Position numbers and translations under genes: made by a program
NCBI GenBank assembly: GCA_040385525.1
Contig: JAZKHE010000011.1
Span: 268,080 to 332,079 of the forward strand
DNA length: 64,000 nt
Direction of reading: 5' to 3'
Origin: JAZKHE01 sp040385525
GTDB lineage: Bacteria; Bacteroidota; Bacteroidia; UBA4408
The notes under the pieces: generated by a model
The model's input: the letters and a program-made list of their open reading frames with translations, nothing else
Databases searched by the model: none
What the model was told of the DNA's origin: nothing
Shown here: piece after piece, positions 24,801-31,743 of the stretch
How the letters are laid out: every line of letters begins with the position of its first letter
Position numbering within the stretch: the first letter of the stretch is position 1

Positions 24801-26902
24801 GTTCTTTTCAATACATAAAAGATAAAAGCGGTTGGGGACAAGCCCATTTTTTTCAGTATAAAGACAATGACTTTAATTTTATAAATTACGACAGAACTAG
24901 TTTAAAATTTAAATTTTCTGAAAATAAAAAGAAGCTTACAGTTAAAACTTGGGTAGATCCTCCTGGTCCAACTCAATATTATGCTACAGAGATTTTGCTT
25001 GACAACAGTGTTTTAGATTACGGAAGCTGTGGAGCAAGTGCTGCAATATTAGTTACTATTATAGATCCAAAAACATTAGAACCTTGGGGTACTCGTTTTT
25101 ATAACAATGAAACTGGTGTTTGGCAAAATCCAAATAATAATTTTGGTAATGCAAACGACAATTTAAGTACAGGCGCATGCAATAGAATAGGTATTGATCA
25201 TCGTTTTGTTTTTCATACCAGTAGTTTATCTGGTATGCAAGGTTTAAAAGATATGCTAGAAAATAAAGTGCCTAACGGACATTATATTGTTGCTTATACC
25301 TTTGGTAGAGGTAATTTTCAATCGTGGGCCGAACCAGCAACAATAAACACATTTGAAAATTTAGGTGCAAATATTGCAACAGTACCTAACGATAAAGGCT
25401 GGGCTTTTGTGGTAAAAAAAGGTGATGTAACAACAGCAAAACAAGTGCTCGGCGGGCCTGGTAATGTTTTAATTACCCTAGAAGACACTTTGCAATGTGA
25501 TTGGAATTTTGGCAAAGTAACATCTGAAATTGTTGGTCCTGCTTTGCGTTGGGACGAATTTATTTGGAAACCAACCTATAGCGAATCTCCAAATTACGAC
25601 TCTACTCGAGCAAAAATTATTGGTGTAAAAAATAATGGAAGCGAAGTTGTTTTGTTTAATAATATATTACCATCAACAGTTAACACATCTTTATCAACTG
25701 TTAGCGCTTTAGATTATCCATTGTTAAAATTACAAATGTATACTAAAGATGATACGAGTAAAACACCATCTCAATTACGTCGTTGGCATGTGTTGTATCA
25801 AGAAGCGCCAGAATCGGCTGTTGCACCTAATTTATTTGCTCGTAGGCCACCCACTAATGTTAACGAAGGTGAATCTGTTTCGTTTGCAACTGCAATAGAA
25901 AACATAAGCAGTTCGCCAATGGATAGTTTACTTATAACCTATTGGATTGAAGACAAAGACAGAAACATTAAAACTTTAAAAACAGAATATTTAGATTCGT
26001 TAAGAGTAGGAGATACCTTGCACACATCGGTTACTTTTTCGAGTAATAATTTACCAGGATTAAATTCATTATGGTTAGAAGTTAATCCTAAAAACGCAAC
26101 AACAGGTTTTTACGACCAATTAGAACAATACCATTTTAATAATTTTGCTTTGTTTGAAATTAACGTAAAACCTGATAAAACAAATCCAATTTTAGATGTT
26201 ACGTTTGATGGAATTCATATAATGGATGGTGATATTGTTTCTGCAAAACCAAACATAGTAATGCAACTTAACGACGAAAATAAATACAAAGCATTAAGCG
26301 ATACAAGTTTTTTTGCAGTGTACTTAAAACATCCTAACCAAGAATTGTTAGAGCGACTGTATTTTAATTCTGCTGCTGGCGAAATTATGAAATTTACACC
26401 CGCTACATTGCCTGCCAACAAAGCAAAAATAGAATATAATCCTACTTTGTTTATTGATGGAGTTTACGAATTGCAAGTGCAAGGTAAAGATGCATCCAGC
26501 AATAAATCTGGCGATGTTGAATACAAAGTAAAATTTGAAGTAATAAATAAATCAACCATTACGCAGGTATTAAATTATCCAAATCCGTTTTCTACTTCAA
26601 CACGATTTGTGTTTACATTAACAGGTAGTGAAGTGCCAACTTTTATGAAAATACAAATAATGACTGTTACTGGAAAAGTTGTGCGAGAAATTACCGAAAG
26701 CGAATTAGGACCAATACGAGTTGGACGCAACATTACAGAATACGCTTGGGATGGTAAAGATGAGTTTGGCGACCCATTAGCTAACGGAGTTTATTTATAC
26801 AAAGTGTATGCACGTATTAATGGCGAAAATATAGAAAAGCGTGCAACAAGTTCCGACCAATATTTTACTAAAGGAGTTGGTAAAATGTATTTGATGAGGT
26901 AA
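21875..26902 (+). CDS. C25-peptidase-family type IX secretion sortase-like protein (PorU2-like)
   Basis: A 1675-residue secreted protein with a signal peptide (residues 1-19). A beta-rich N-terminal region precedes a gingipain-type C25 peptidase domain (about 405-770) with the likely catalytic pair His632 (NFYGHAAGSG) and Cys662 (IIANSCYIGN), 30 residues apart as in PorU and gingipains. Several Ig/CARDB-like modules follow (YSITVKDVFYTP..., DPVGEHDELREDNNQIKV), and a FlgD-like end (LNYPNPFSTSTRFVF...WDGKDEFGDPLANGVYLYKV). Canonical PorU is 1100-1300 residues; the larger size and PorV-like partner suit the PorU2 group. It should sort T9SS cargo at the surface, or be a giant surface peptidase. 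Confidence 0.85.
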   Translation: MKRSIAFLFLLFAFNSLIAQPYGNEWINYNQNYFKFKIAHDGVYKISYAELSNAGFPVASTNPKNIQIFGRGVEIPVYIEGESDNVFNSSDFIEFYAQRNDGWFDKETYDIAANHLNPHYSLINDTATYYITWNTSLNNRRLVVENDVAFGSYPTENYFLKESTNYHADVYCDGYEDVFGSTDPEPSEGEGYTGNWFPKNTNFTENLSTKNSYGSGPDAIFKTKVVAVTIQRNNELPDNRIRLTIPAVGYQVLDNVFKGVETLDYQNLVVPLNKLGATSTSFLYQSVDMFTPNAGYMSVPFATLVYPHTFDMEGATTFDLTLPINTSSAKSTLSFSNFSTTSTVRFYDLTNGRRMTATNVSGEYKVVSQNFGTEKKCFLFSDNEVKSVLTIKPVTTSQRFVDYFSIGSSSDFILLTAKQYLLKANEYATYRNTKGYTSLVVDADDLYDQFGFGINKHPIAFRKFSEFVVDKWLQQPKGILIIGKGLEPKTVRNGDYQNINVIPTMGYPGTDGLLFARVNGLQFVPSIPYGRIAAQNSGEIDNYLNKVKSYEQQAPGLWMKSVLHFGGGANAFEQGLIKNNLKVCEDIVEDTYYGANVFNFYKTSSEPIQITTSDSLKNILETGSSILNFYGHAAGSGFDQNIDDPSVYNWNGRYPLIIANSCYIGNIHRLNNSTQSAYNERFVLGQNMGSIGFLAQTGTGILQILAVYSKNLYENFSKNLYGESIGRCYQETVRQIQTNDYFVKSACLEISLHGDPVIKLNTQNKPDYSITVKDVFYTPKNISTVVDSFDVNLIVSNIGKADDDSLTIEIKRFLPNLAEPKLYFKTVQSPNYKDTIVLRLPIDNANGIGFNDLEIFLDPVGEHDELREDNNQIKVRFFIRSDDISPVYPYKYAVIPANTVKLVATTGDPFSTISSYVMEMDVTDLFNSSFKITKTVTQEGGVVKFDPGITFTDSTVYFWRVAKVPTDGEAYRWKESSFQYIKDKSGWGQAHFFQYKDNDFNFINYDRTSLKFKFSENKKKLTVKTWVDPPGPTQYYATEILLDNSVLDYGSCGASAAILVTIIDPKTLEPWGTRFYNNETGVWQNPNNNFGNANDNLSTGACNRIGIDHRFVFHTSSLSGMQGLKDMLENKVPNGHYIVAYTFGRGNFQSWAEPATINTFENLGANIATVPNDKGWAFVVKKGDVTTAKQVLGGPGNVLITLEDTLQCDWNFGKVTSEIVGPALRWDEFIWKPTYSESPNYDSTRAKIIGVKNNGSEVVLFNNILPSTVNTSLSTVSALDYPLLKLQMYTKDDTSKTPSQLRRWHVLYQEAPESAVAPNLFARRPPTNVNEGESVSFATAIENISSSPMDSLLITYWIEDKDRNIKTLKTEYLDSLRVGDTLHTSVTFSSNNLPGLNSLWLEVNPKNATTGFYDQLEQYHFNNFALFEINVKPDKTNPILDVTFDGIHIMDGDIVSAKPNIVMQLNDENKYKALSDTSFFAVYLKHPNQELLERLYFNSAAGEIMKFTPATLPANKAKIEYNPTLFIDGVYELQVQGKDASSNKSGDVEYKVKFEVINKSTITQVLNYPNPFSTSTRFVFTLTGSEVPTFMKIQIMTVTGKVVREITESELGPIRVGRNITEYAWDGKDEFGDPLANGVYLYKVYARINGENIEKRATSSDQYFTKGVGKMYLMR

Positions 26903-26906
26903 TTTT

Positions 26907-28103
26907 TTAAGCACTTTCGTCAAACATGATTTCGTCTGAACTTCCAATTTTATACAATGGTTCTTCTATTGGCAAAGTAAAATAAAACGATGAACCTTCG
27001 CCTTCAATACTTTCAACCCAAATTTCGCCACCATTTTTTTCTAAAAATCCTTTTACCAATAATAAACCAATTCCAGCGCCTTTATTTTTTTTCCTTGTTT
27101 CCGAAAGCGTTTTCATTTGTGGTGTAAAAAGTTTGTCCATTATTTCTTTCGACATTCCAATTCCTGTGTCTTTAACTTGAACAATTATTTTATCGTCTTT
27201 TCTTTTTGCTGATACAGTTATTTTTCCACCTTTTTCGGTATGTTTTATAGCGTTTGAAACAATGTTTTGAATAATAGAAATCAACATTTTTCCATCTGCA
27301 AATACAGATGTGTTAGCTTCAATTTCGTGATGAAGATTTATTGTGTTTATAGAAGCTGTTTCGTTTAGGTTTGAAAAAACTTTAGTAATGTAATCGGTTA
27401 GTTTAATTTTTGTTGGAGAAAACACATCTGCTGCATATTTTATTCTTGCCCATTCTACTAAATAATCTAACATGTCTAATTCATCGGTTGATGATTTATA
27501 AAGTAAATCGAGCATTTCCTGAACTGCTTCAGGTTTCATTTTTTGGAAATTATCTTTTAAATATTTTGTAGTTCCTATCATTGCAGAAAGTGGACTTCTT
27601 AAATCGTGCGACAAAATTGCCATCACACTTTCTTTATGCGTATTCAAATCTTCTAATTCGCCTATGTATTTTTTTATGGCGTCTTCCGATTGTTTTCTAT
27701 CTGTTAAGTCGCGCAAAATTTTTACATAACCCAACATTTCTCCGTCAATGCCAATTAACGGAAACACCAAACCATAAGCATAAAACAAACTTTTATCTTT
27801 AGCAATGTGCCATCTGTTATCGGTTGCTCTGCCATCTTTTAAAGCTGTTTCAATTTCTTTTTTTGGCACACCACTTTTTAAATCATCTTCAGTAAATATT
27901 AAGTCGAAGGGTTCGCCAATTACTTCATCAGTTTCGTAACCAAATATTTTTGTGGAGCCAGAACTCCAGCTATTTATATTGAATTCTTTGTCTAAAGTAA
28001 AAATGGAATAATCTTGTAAGCTATCTATTATTTGACTATAAAATTCAGAACTTGGTATATATTTACTTTTAAGAACCTTAGGTTTCTCTTGATTGTTTTC
28101 CAT
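26907..28103 (-). CDS. Orphan cytosolic PAS-domain histidine kinase
   Basis: A 398-residue sensor kinase. PAS domain at residues about 22-135 (DYSIFTLDKEFNINSWSSGSTKIFGY...DLTDRKQSE) with the PAC end; HisKA dimerisation domain with the phospho-His box ILSHDLRSPLSAM (about 160-172); then the ATPase domain with N box NIVSNAIKHTEKGG, G1 DTGIGMS and G2 GAGIGLLLVKGF. There is no membrane segment or signal, so it senses a cytosolic signal, perhaps redox or a small ligand in the PAS pocket. No response regulator gene is adjacent. It converges on the PorU-like gene with only 4 bp between stops. Confidence 0.93.
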   Translation of the reverse strand: MENNQEKPKVLKSKYIPSSEFYSQIIDSLQDYSIFTLDKEFNINSWSSGSTKIFGYETDEVIGEPFDLIFTEDDLKSGVPKKEIETALKDGRATDNRWHIAKDKSLFYAYGLVFPLIGIDGEMLGYVKILRDLTDRKQSEDAIKKYIGELEDLNTHKESVMAILSHDLRSPLSAMIGTTKYLKDNFQKMKPEAVQEMLDLLYKSSTDELDMLDYLVEWARIKYAADVFSPTKIKLTDYITKVFSNLNETASINTINLHHEIEANTSVFADGKMLISIIQNIVSNAIKHTEKGGKITVSAKRKDDKIIVQVKDTGIGMSKEIMDKLFTPQMKTLSETRKKNKGAGIGLLLVKGFLEKNGGEIWVESIEGEGSSFYFTLPIEEPLYKIGSSDEIMFDESA

Positions 28104-28121
28104 TAAATTGATTTTAGTTTT

Positions 28122-28154
28122 ATTCGCATTAGGAGTAAAAATTTACATGCGAAT
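28122..28154. promoter_or_regulatory. Inverted repeat upstream of histidine kinase
   Basis: ATTCGCAT (28122-28129) and ATGCGAAT (28147-28154) are perfect inverted arms 17 bp apart, with a second palindrome GTAAAAATTTAC between them. They lie 19 bp upstream of the kinase ATG and look like a dimeric regulator site. A T-run follows on the + strand, but no + strand gene ends here. The rest of the gap to 28392 shows only A/T-rich sequence. Confidence 0.45.
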
Positions 28155-28392
28155 TTTTTTGTTTGTGTATCTACCTTAATTAGAGGCGATTGCAGAACTA
28201 TTTGTTCGTATACTCAAATATACAACTAATAAGTTGAGTTGGCAAATAATTTGTTGCTTGTGCTTGTATTGGCTATGTTTGAAAGAAATAGTATGTAAAA
28301 AAAACTCTATTACTATTTTACCAAAGGAGTGGGTGAAATTTAGTTGTTGAAGTAAGTTTTTTTGTTTTGCCAATCAGTTATTAGATGGATAA

Positions 28393-29037
28393 TTATTTAT
28401 CTGGTTTCCAGTTTCTGTCTTGTTGATTCTTTTCAATCATTTCTTGTGTTAATATAAATGCCATTTCAAAAGCGTGTGTTGGATTAGGAATAGTTAATGT
28501 TAATGGGATCATGTCACTTTCTTTAATTTCTTTAGGTGCTGGAATTACAATTCTGAATTCAAGGTCTGTCATTTTTTGTTTAGGCTTTGTAAAATATGGC
28601 GGATGTTGAATAGTTGAAGAAAGATCGTCTTCTTTAAGATTGTAAGCAACAGGTCCAAACAATACAGGGTGATTCTCGCCAAATTTATTTTTAACAGCAA
28701 TTTCAACTTGGTTTAAGAAATATCCGAAATTATTTATACAAACACAGTGTTCTTTGATTGCAGTACTTGCAGAGGAAGCAGTAGCACAAAAAGCCCATGC
28801 ATCAAATAATTTTCTATGTTTATAACCAATAGAAATACAGCCTCCAAGTGAATGTTCAGTTTGATGAACTGTTTTAAATAAGTGAGTCTTCTCAGTTTCA
28901 TCACGAAACCTATCATCAGTTAAATTTGGAAAAGCTGAAATAGTATTGAAAAATATTTCGCCTTTAGTAACCATAGCTTCTGCGTGTTCTTTTTTCGAGA
29001 AGAATCTATATAATGGAAGTGGAAAAATAGATGGCAT
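28393..29037 (-). CDS. Protein of unknown function (DUF2971-like start)
   Basis: A 214-residue soluble protein that I do not recognise with certainty. The opening LYRFFSKKEHAEAMVTKGEIFFNTISAFPNLTDDRFRDETE is reminiscent of DUF2971-type proteins, which begin 'lyky.s...a..il..g.l.fs.p..fnDp.D'. The middle has a Cys-rich hydrophobic stretch (DAWAFCATASSASTAIKEHCVCINNFG). No signal peptide, membrane segment or catalytic motif is clear. It stands alone with about 290 bp upstream of its neighbour's promoter and 100 bp on the other side. Accessory-gene character is inferred from isolation only. Confidence 0.7.
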   Translation of the reverse strand: MPSIFPLPLYRFFSKKEHAEAMVTKGEIFFNTISAFPNLTDDRFRDETEKTHLFKTVHQTEHSLGGCISIGYKHRKLFDAWAFCATASSASTAIKEHCVCINNFGYFLNQVEIAVKNKFGENHPVLFGPVAYNLKEDDLSSTIQHPPYFTKPKQKMTDLEFRIVIPAPKEIKESDMIPLTLTIPNPTHAFEMAFILTQEMIEKNQQDRNWKPDK

Positions 29038-29137
29038 CTTTTTATAATTTACTGTCTCTTACAATATTAATCAATTTATAGTAAAATTGTTTTTCTAGGT
29101 CTTTAAATAAAAAAATATATAGCTAAAAAGTCTAAAT

Positions 29138-30835
29138 CTATTTCTTTACCACAAACTTCTCCGTTTTTGTGTTGTTTACTTTATCAGTAACAATAATTTC
29201 AAATTCGTTTTGCTCTTTGTTAAAATAGTCGTCAACAAAATAAATTAAACGATTTGTTTTTGCATCGTATTCCATCAATACCCATTTTCCGTTTAGTAAT
29301 GCTTTGTAATCGCTTATTCCTGTTAATGCATCCGTAATTTTAAATTCAAATTTTGTGGTGTCTTTGCTAACTAAACGTTTTATTTCTGGCGCAATTGTAT
29401 CAATAGCAATTGCAAAATTGCCAAAGCTTTTGGTTGATGCTTGCAAAAAGTTTCCATTCCAAGTGCTTCCTTCGTAATCGTTTACCTTGTTGCCAACTAC
29501 GCTGGCTACAAAGGCTTTTTCTTTTAAATTGAGTGGTAAGTTATTTGGTACAATGTTAATTTTTACTGCTTTGTGCAAAGGTGTATATGGGTTGTGTACT
29601 TTATGTATTGCCGAATAAAAAACTTGCGATGCAGTTTGTTTGTAGGTAAAATTCAAATTTTCGTAAAGTGCATTAGCAGGTATTTCTATTGTAAAATTTG
29701 GTGCTTTAAAACTGCTAGCTCTATAATACGGAAAAAACATATTGCTCAGTGTATCGGCTGCAGTAGTGTCGGGTTCTTCTGGCAGTTCAGTTTTGTTAGG
29801 TTTTACAAAAAAGTAAATCAAGTTTTTTAATTCAAAACAATCTTCGGCATTAATTATAATTCTGTTTACACTATCTTTTCCAAATTCAATAATACCATTG
29901 TTATCTATTTTAGAATAAATTTCTAACTGATTGTTGGGCATTAAAAAACAGCGCTGATAAACTCTACCATCTTTTTTCTTTTGTGCGTAATCTATGTGTG
30001 CGTTGGCATACCGTGTATTATCAAAACTAAAACTTTCCATTTTGTGCTCGTAAACCAAAGCAGTGTCTTTATAAAGTTTTACATTATAGGTTCCGTTTTT
30101 ATTACCGGTCATTTCTTCCGTATCGTATGTTTCAACTCCAAAGCCAACTTTTCCGCTAATAAAAAGTGTATCAATTGCTAGTTTATCGTTTTTAACTGCA
30201 ACAAAAAGCGTTTTGTTTTTTCCATTTATTAGTGTGTTTTTGCCAATTGGGTAAACTGCAATGCCCGAAATGCTAGGTGGCGTTTTATCGCGAATGGGTA
30301 AACCAAATAGTATTGGGTTTATTGGGAATTCCGTTTTAGTATCTCGTATTTCAAAATGAAGGTGCGGACCAGATGAGCCGCCCGTGTTGCCCGACAAAGC
30401 AAGCGTATCTTTTTGTTTTACTTTTAACTCGTCGCGCATCGGGAACAACTCTACCTCAAAACTTTGTTTTTGGTACTGCGCCTTTTTTACATAAGCAGCA
30501 ATAATTGGGTTAAACTCGCTTAAATGCGCATAAACAGTTGTGTATCCGTTTGGGTGATTAATGTAAATTGCTTTTCCATAACCATATGGCGAAACTTTTA
30601 TGCGAACAATATAGCCATCTGCGGCAGCAAAAACAGGTAAACCTTCTTTTCCTTCGGTTTTGTAATCTAAACCAGAGTGCAAGTGATTGGGACGTATTTC
30701 TCCAAAATTTCCGCTAAGCGAAGGAATAATATTTATAGGCGCAATAAAATCCTTTTTTGGATATTGCTTTTGAGCAAATAAATGGCTTCCGCACATTAAA
30801 ACAAGCCAAAATGTTACACAAATGTTAGTTTTCAT
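29138..30835 (-). CDS. Secreted M23-family metallopeptidase
   Basis: A 565-residue exported protein with a signal peptide (about 21 residues) and an LytM/M23 domain at residues about 40-180. Zinc ligands and catalytic residues are visible: HSGLD (His-x3-Asp), a YAHLS strand, and the terminal GPHLHFEI (His-x-His). The rest (180-565) is beta-rich with no named domain by eye, ending TEKFVVKK; it may be a binding module. M23 enzymes cut peptidoglycan cross-links and take part in cell separation or lipoprotein assembly. The divergent zapA operon supports a cell-division link (context only). Confidence 0.92.
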   Translation of the reverse strand: MKTNICVTFWLVLMCGSHLFAQKQYPKKDFIAPINIIPSLSGNFGEIRPNHLHSGLDYKTEGKEGLPVFAAADGYIVRIKVSPYGYGKAIYINHPNGYTTVYAHLSEFNPIIAAYVKKAQYQKQSFEVELFPMRDELKVKQKDTLALSGNTGGSSGPHLHFEIRDTKTEFPINPILFGLPIRDKTPPSISGIAVYPIGKNTLINGKNKTLFVAVKNDKLAIDTLFISGKVGFGVETYDTEEMTGNKNGTYNVKLYKDTALVYEHKMESFSFDNTRYANAHIDYAQKKKDGRVYQRCFLMPNNQLEIYSKIDNNGIIEFGKDSVNRIIINAEDCFELKNLIYFFVKPNKTELPEEPDTTAADTLSNMFFPYYRASSFKAPNFTIEIPANALYENLNFTYKQTASQVFYSAIHKVHNPYTPLHKAVKINIVPNNLPLNLKEKAFVASVVGNKVNDYEGSTWNGNFLQASTKSFGNFAIAIDTIAPEIKRLVSKDTTKFEFKITDALTGISDYKALLNGKWVLMEYDAKTNRLIYFVDDYFNKEQNEFEIIVTDKVNNTKTEKFVVKK

Positions 30836-30910
30836 GTTTACAAGGTATTAAAAATGCATTTTCAATAAAAATAGTTTGCAATGCTTTATACACAGCCATC
30901 TGTTTAAAAT

Positions 30911-30940
30911 TTGATATGTTATTGATAAATACTACATTTG
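30911..30940 (+). promoter_or_regulatory. Consensus promoter of the zapA operon
   Basis: TTG (30911-30913), 19-bp spacer, TACATTTG (30933-30940): both elements and spacing match the Bacteroidota consensus TTG-N19-TAnnTTTG. It lies 27 bp before ATG 30968. Confidence 0.7.
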
Positions 30941-30967
30941 CAATATTGTATTTTGGCTTCATAAATT

Positions 30968-31264
30968 ATGCCTGATTTAGAAATGGTTGTAACCAGCCTT
31001 CAATCAAAAATTGAAAAACTGGTTCATTTGCATAAAAAACTGGAAGACGATAACATTAAATTAGTTATCGAAAATCAGCAATTGGCTCAAGAAGTTGATA
31101 GACAGGCAGGTTTAGTTAGAATAATTGAAGATGAAAACAGAAGCCTTTTGTTAGCTTCGGCAAACGGAGGTTTTAAAAATATTGGTAGTGCAACCGAAAG
31201 TAAAGAAAGAATTAATGAGTTGGTTCGGGAAATAGATAAATGCATTGCCCTTTTAAATAAATAA
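30968..31264 (+). CDS. Short coiled-coil protein upstream of zapA (ZapB-like)
   Basis: A 98-residue protein whose first 65 residues form a continuous coiled coil (VTSLQSKIEKLVHLHKKLEDDNIKLVIENQQLAQEVDRQ), followed by a short linker and a C-terminal helix (ERINELVREIDKCIALL). No signal or membrane segment. Such small coiled-coil proteins directly before zapA are common in Bacteroidota and have been compared with ZapB, which links ZapA to the chromosome terminus in E. coli; homology here is not proven. Separated from zapA by 27 bp and driven by the consensus promoter at 30911-30940. Confidence 0.85.
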   Translation: MPDLEMVVTSLQSKIEKLVHLHKKLEDDNIKLVIENQQLAQEVDRQAGLVRIIEDENRSLLLASANGGFKNIGSATESKERINELVREIDKCIALLNK

Positions 31265-31291
31265 TCTGCTTAGGCAGAAAAAGGCAGTAGT

Positions 31292-31585
31292 ATGTCAAAC
31301 ATATCAGTAAAAGTTGTAATTGCCGGTAGAACTTATCCAATAACGGTTAAGTTAGAAGAGGAGAATCAGGTAAAGCAAGCAGCTAAATTGATAAACGACA
31401 AGATAAAAGAGTACGAAGAAAATTACTTTGTGCGCGATAAACAAGATTTGTTGGCCATGTGCGCATTGCAAATAGCTAACGAAATGAGACAAGCCGCGCC
31501 CACAGAAATAACTCCCCAATCTGATATTGCCAGTAGAATTATTGAAATAGAGAAATTTGTTTCAGATTATTTAAAAAGGGAATAA
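31292..31585 (+). CDS. zapA: Cell division protein ZapA
   Basis: A 97-residue protein with the ZapA pattern: N-terminal strand pair (ISVKVVIAGRTYPITVKLEEENQVKQAAKLIND) then helices (QDLLAMCALQIANEM...IIEIEKFVSDYL). ZapA binds FtsZ and bundles protofilaments at the Z ring. The length is standard. It follows the ZapB-like gene and precedes a structured intergenic region and rny, a gene order I associate with Bacteroidota. Confidence 0.92.
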   Translation: MSNISVKVVIAGRTYPITVKLEEENQVKQAAKLINDKIKEYEENYFVRDKQDLLAMCALQIANEMRQAAPTEITPQSDIASRIIEIEKFVSDYLKRE

Positions 31586-31588
31586 GTT

Positions 31589-31732
31589 AAAATTTAAAAC
31601 AAGTAGTTCTTGTTACGTTTTAACTAAAAAAGCATTTAGTAGTTCCATTCATTTTTCAAACTTTATTTTCATTATCTGGTCGGGTTGCGCTGTTTGAGAT
31701 TAACGGCTAGATGGAAGTTTAACTTAAATTTT
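31589..31732 (+). ncRNA. Structured RNA candidate between zapA and rny, possibly 6S RNA
   Basis: This 158-bp gap can fold into nested stems: AAAATTTAA (31589-31597) with TTAAATTTT (31724-31732); AACAAG (31598-31603)/CTTGTT (31609-31614); ACTAAA (31623-31628)/TTTAGT (31635-31640); TTCCAT (31643-31648)/ATGGAA (31711-31716); TTTCAAAC (31654-31661)/GTTTGAGA (31692-31699, one G-U). The GC-rich apex GGTCGGGTTGCGCT stands out in this A/T-rich genome. In gamma-proteobacteria the 6S RNA gene lies beside zapA, so 6S RNA is the first guess. An alternative is a regulatory leader of rny, whose ATG lies 11 nt after the last stem. Judged by eye, not by folding or covariance search. Confidence 0.5.
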
Positions 31733-31743
31733 TGATTAAGAAT

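Noticed and set aside
28176..28373. 65-codon open frame between kinase and unknown gene
   Set aside because: No recognisable domain, A/T-rich composition and no ribosome-binding or promoter signal.
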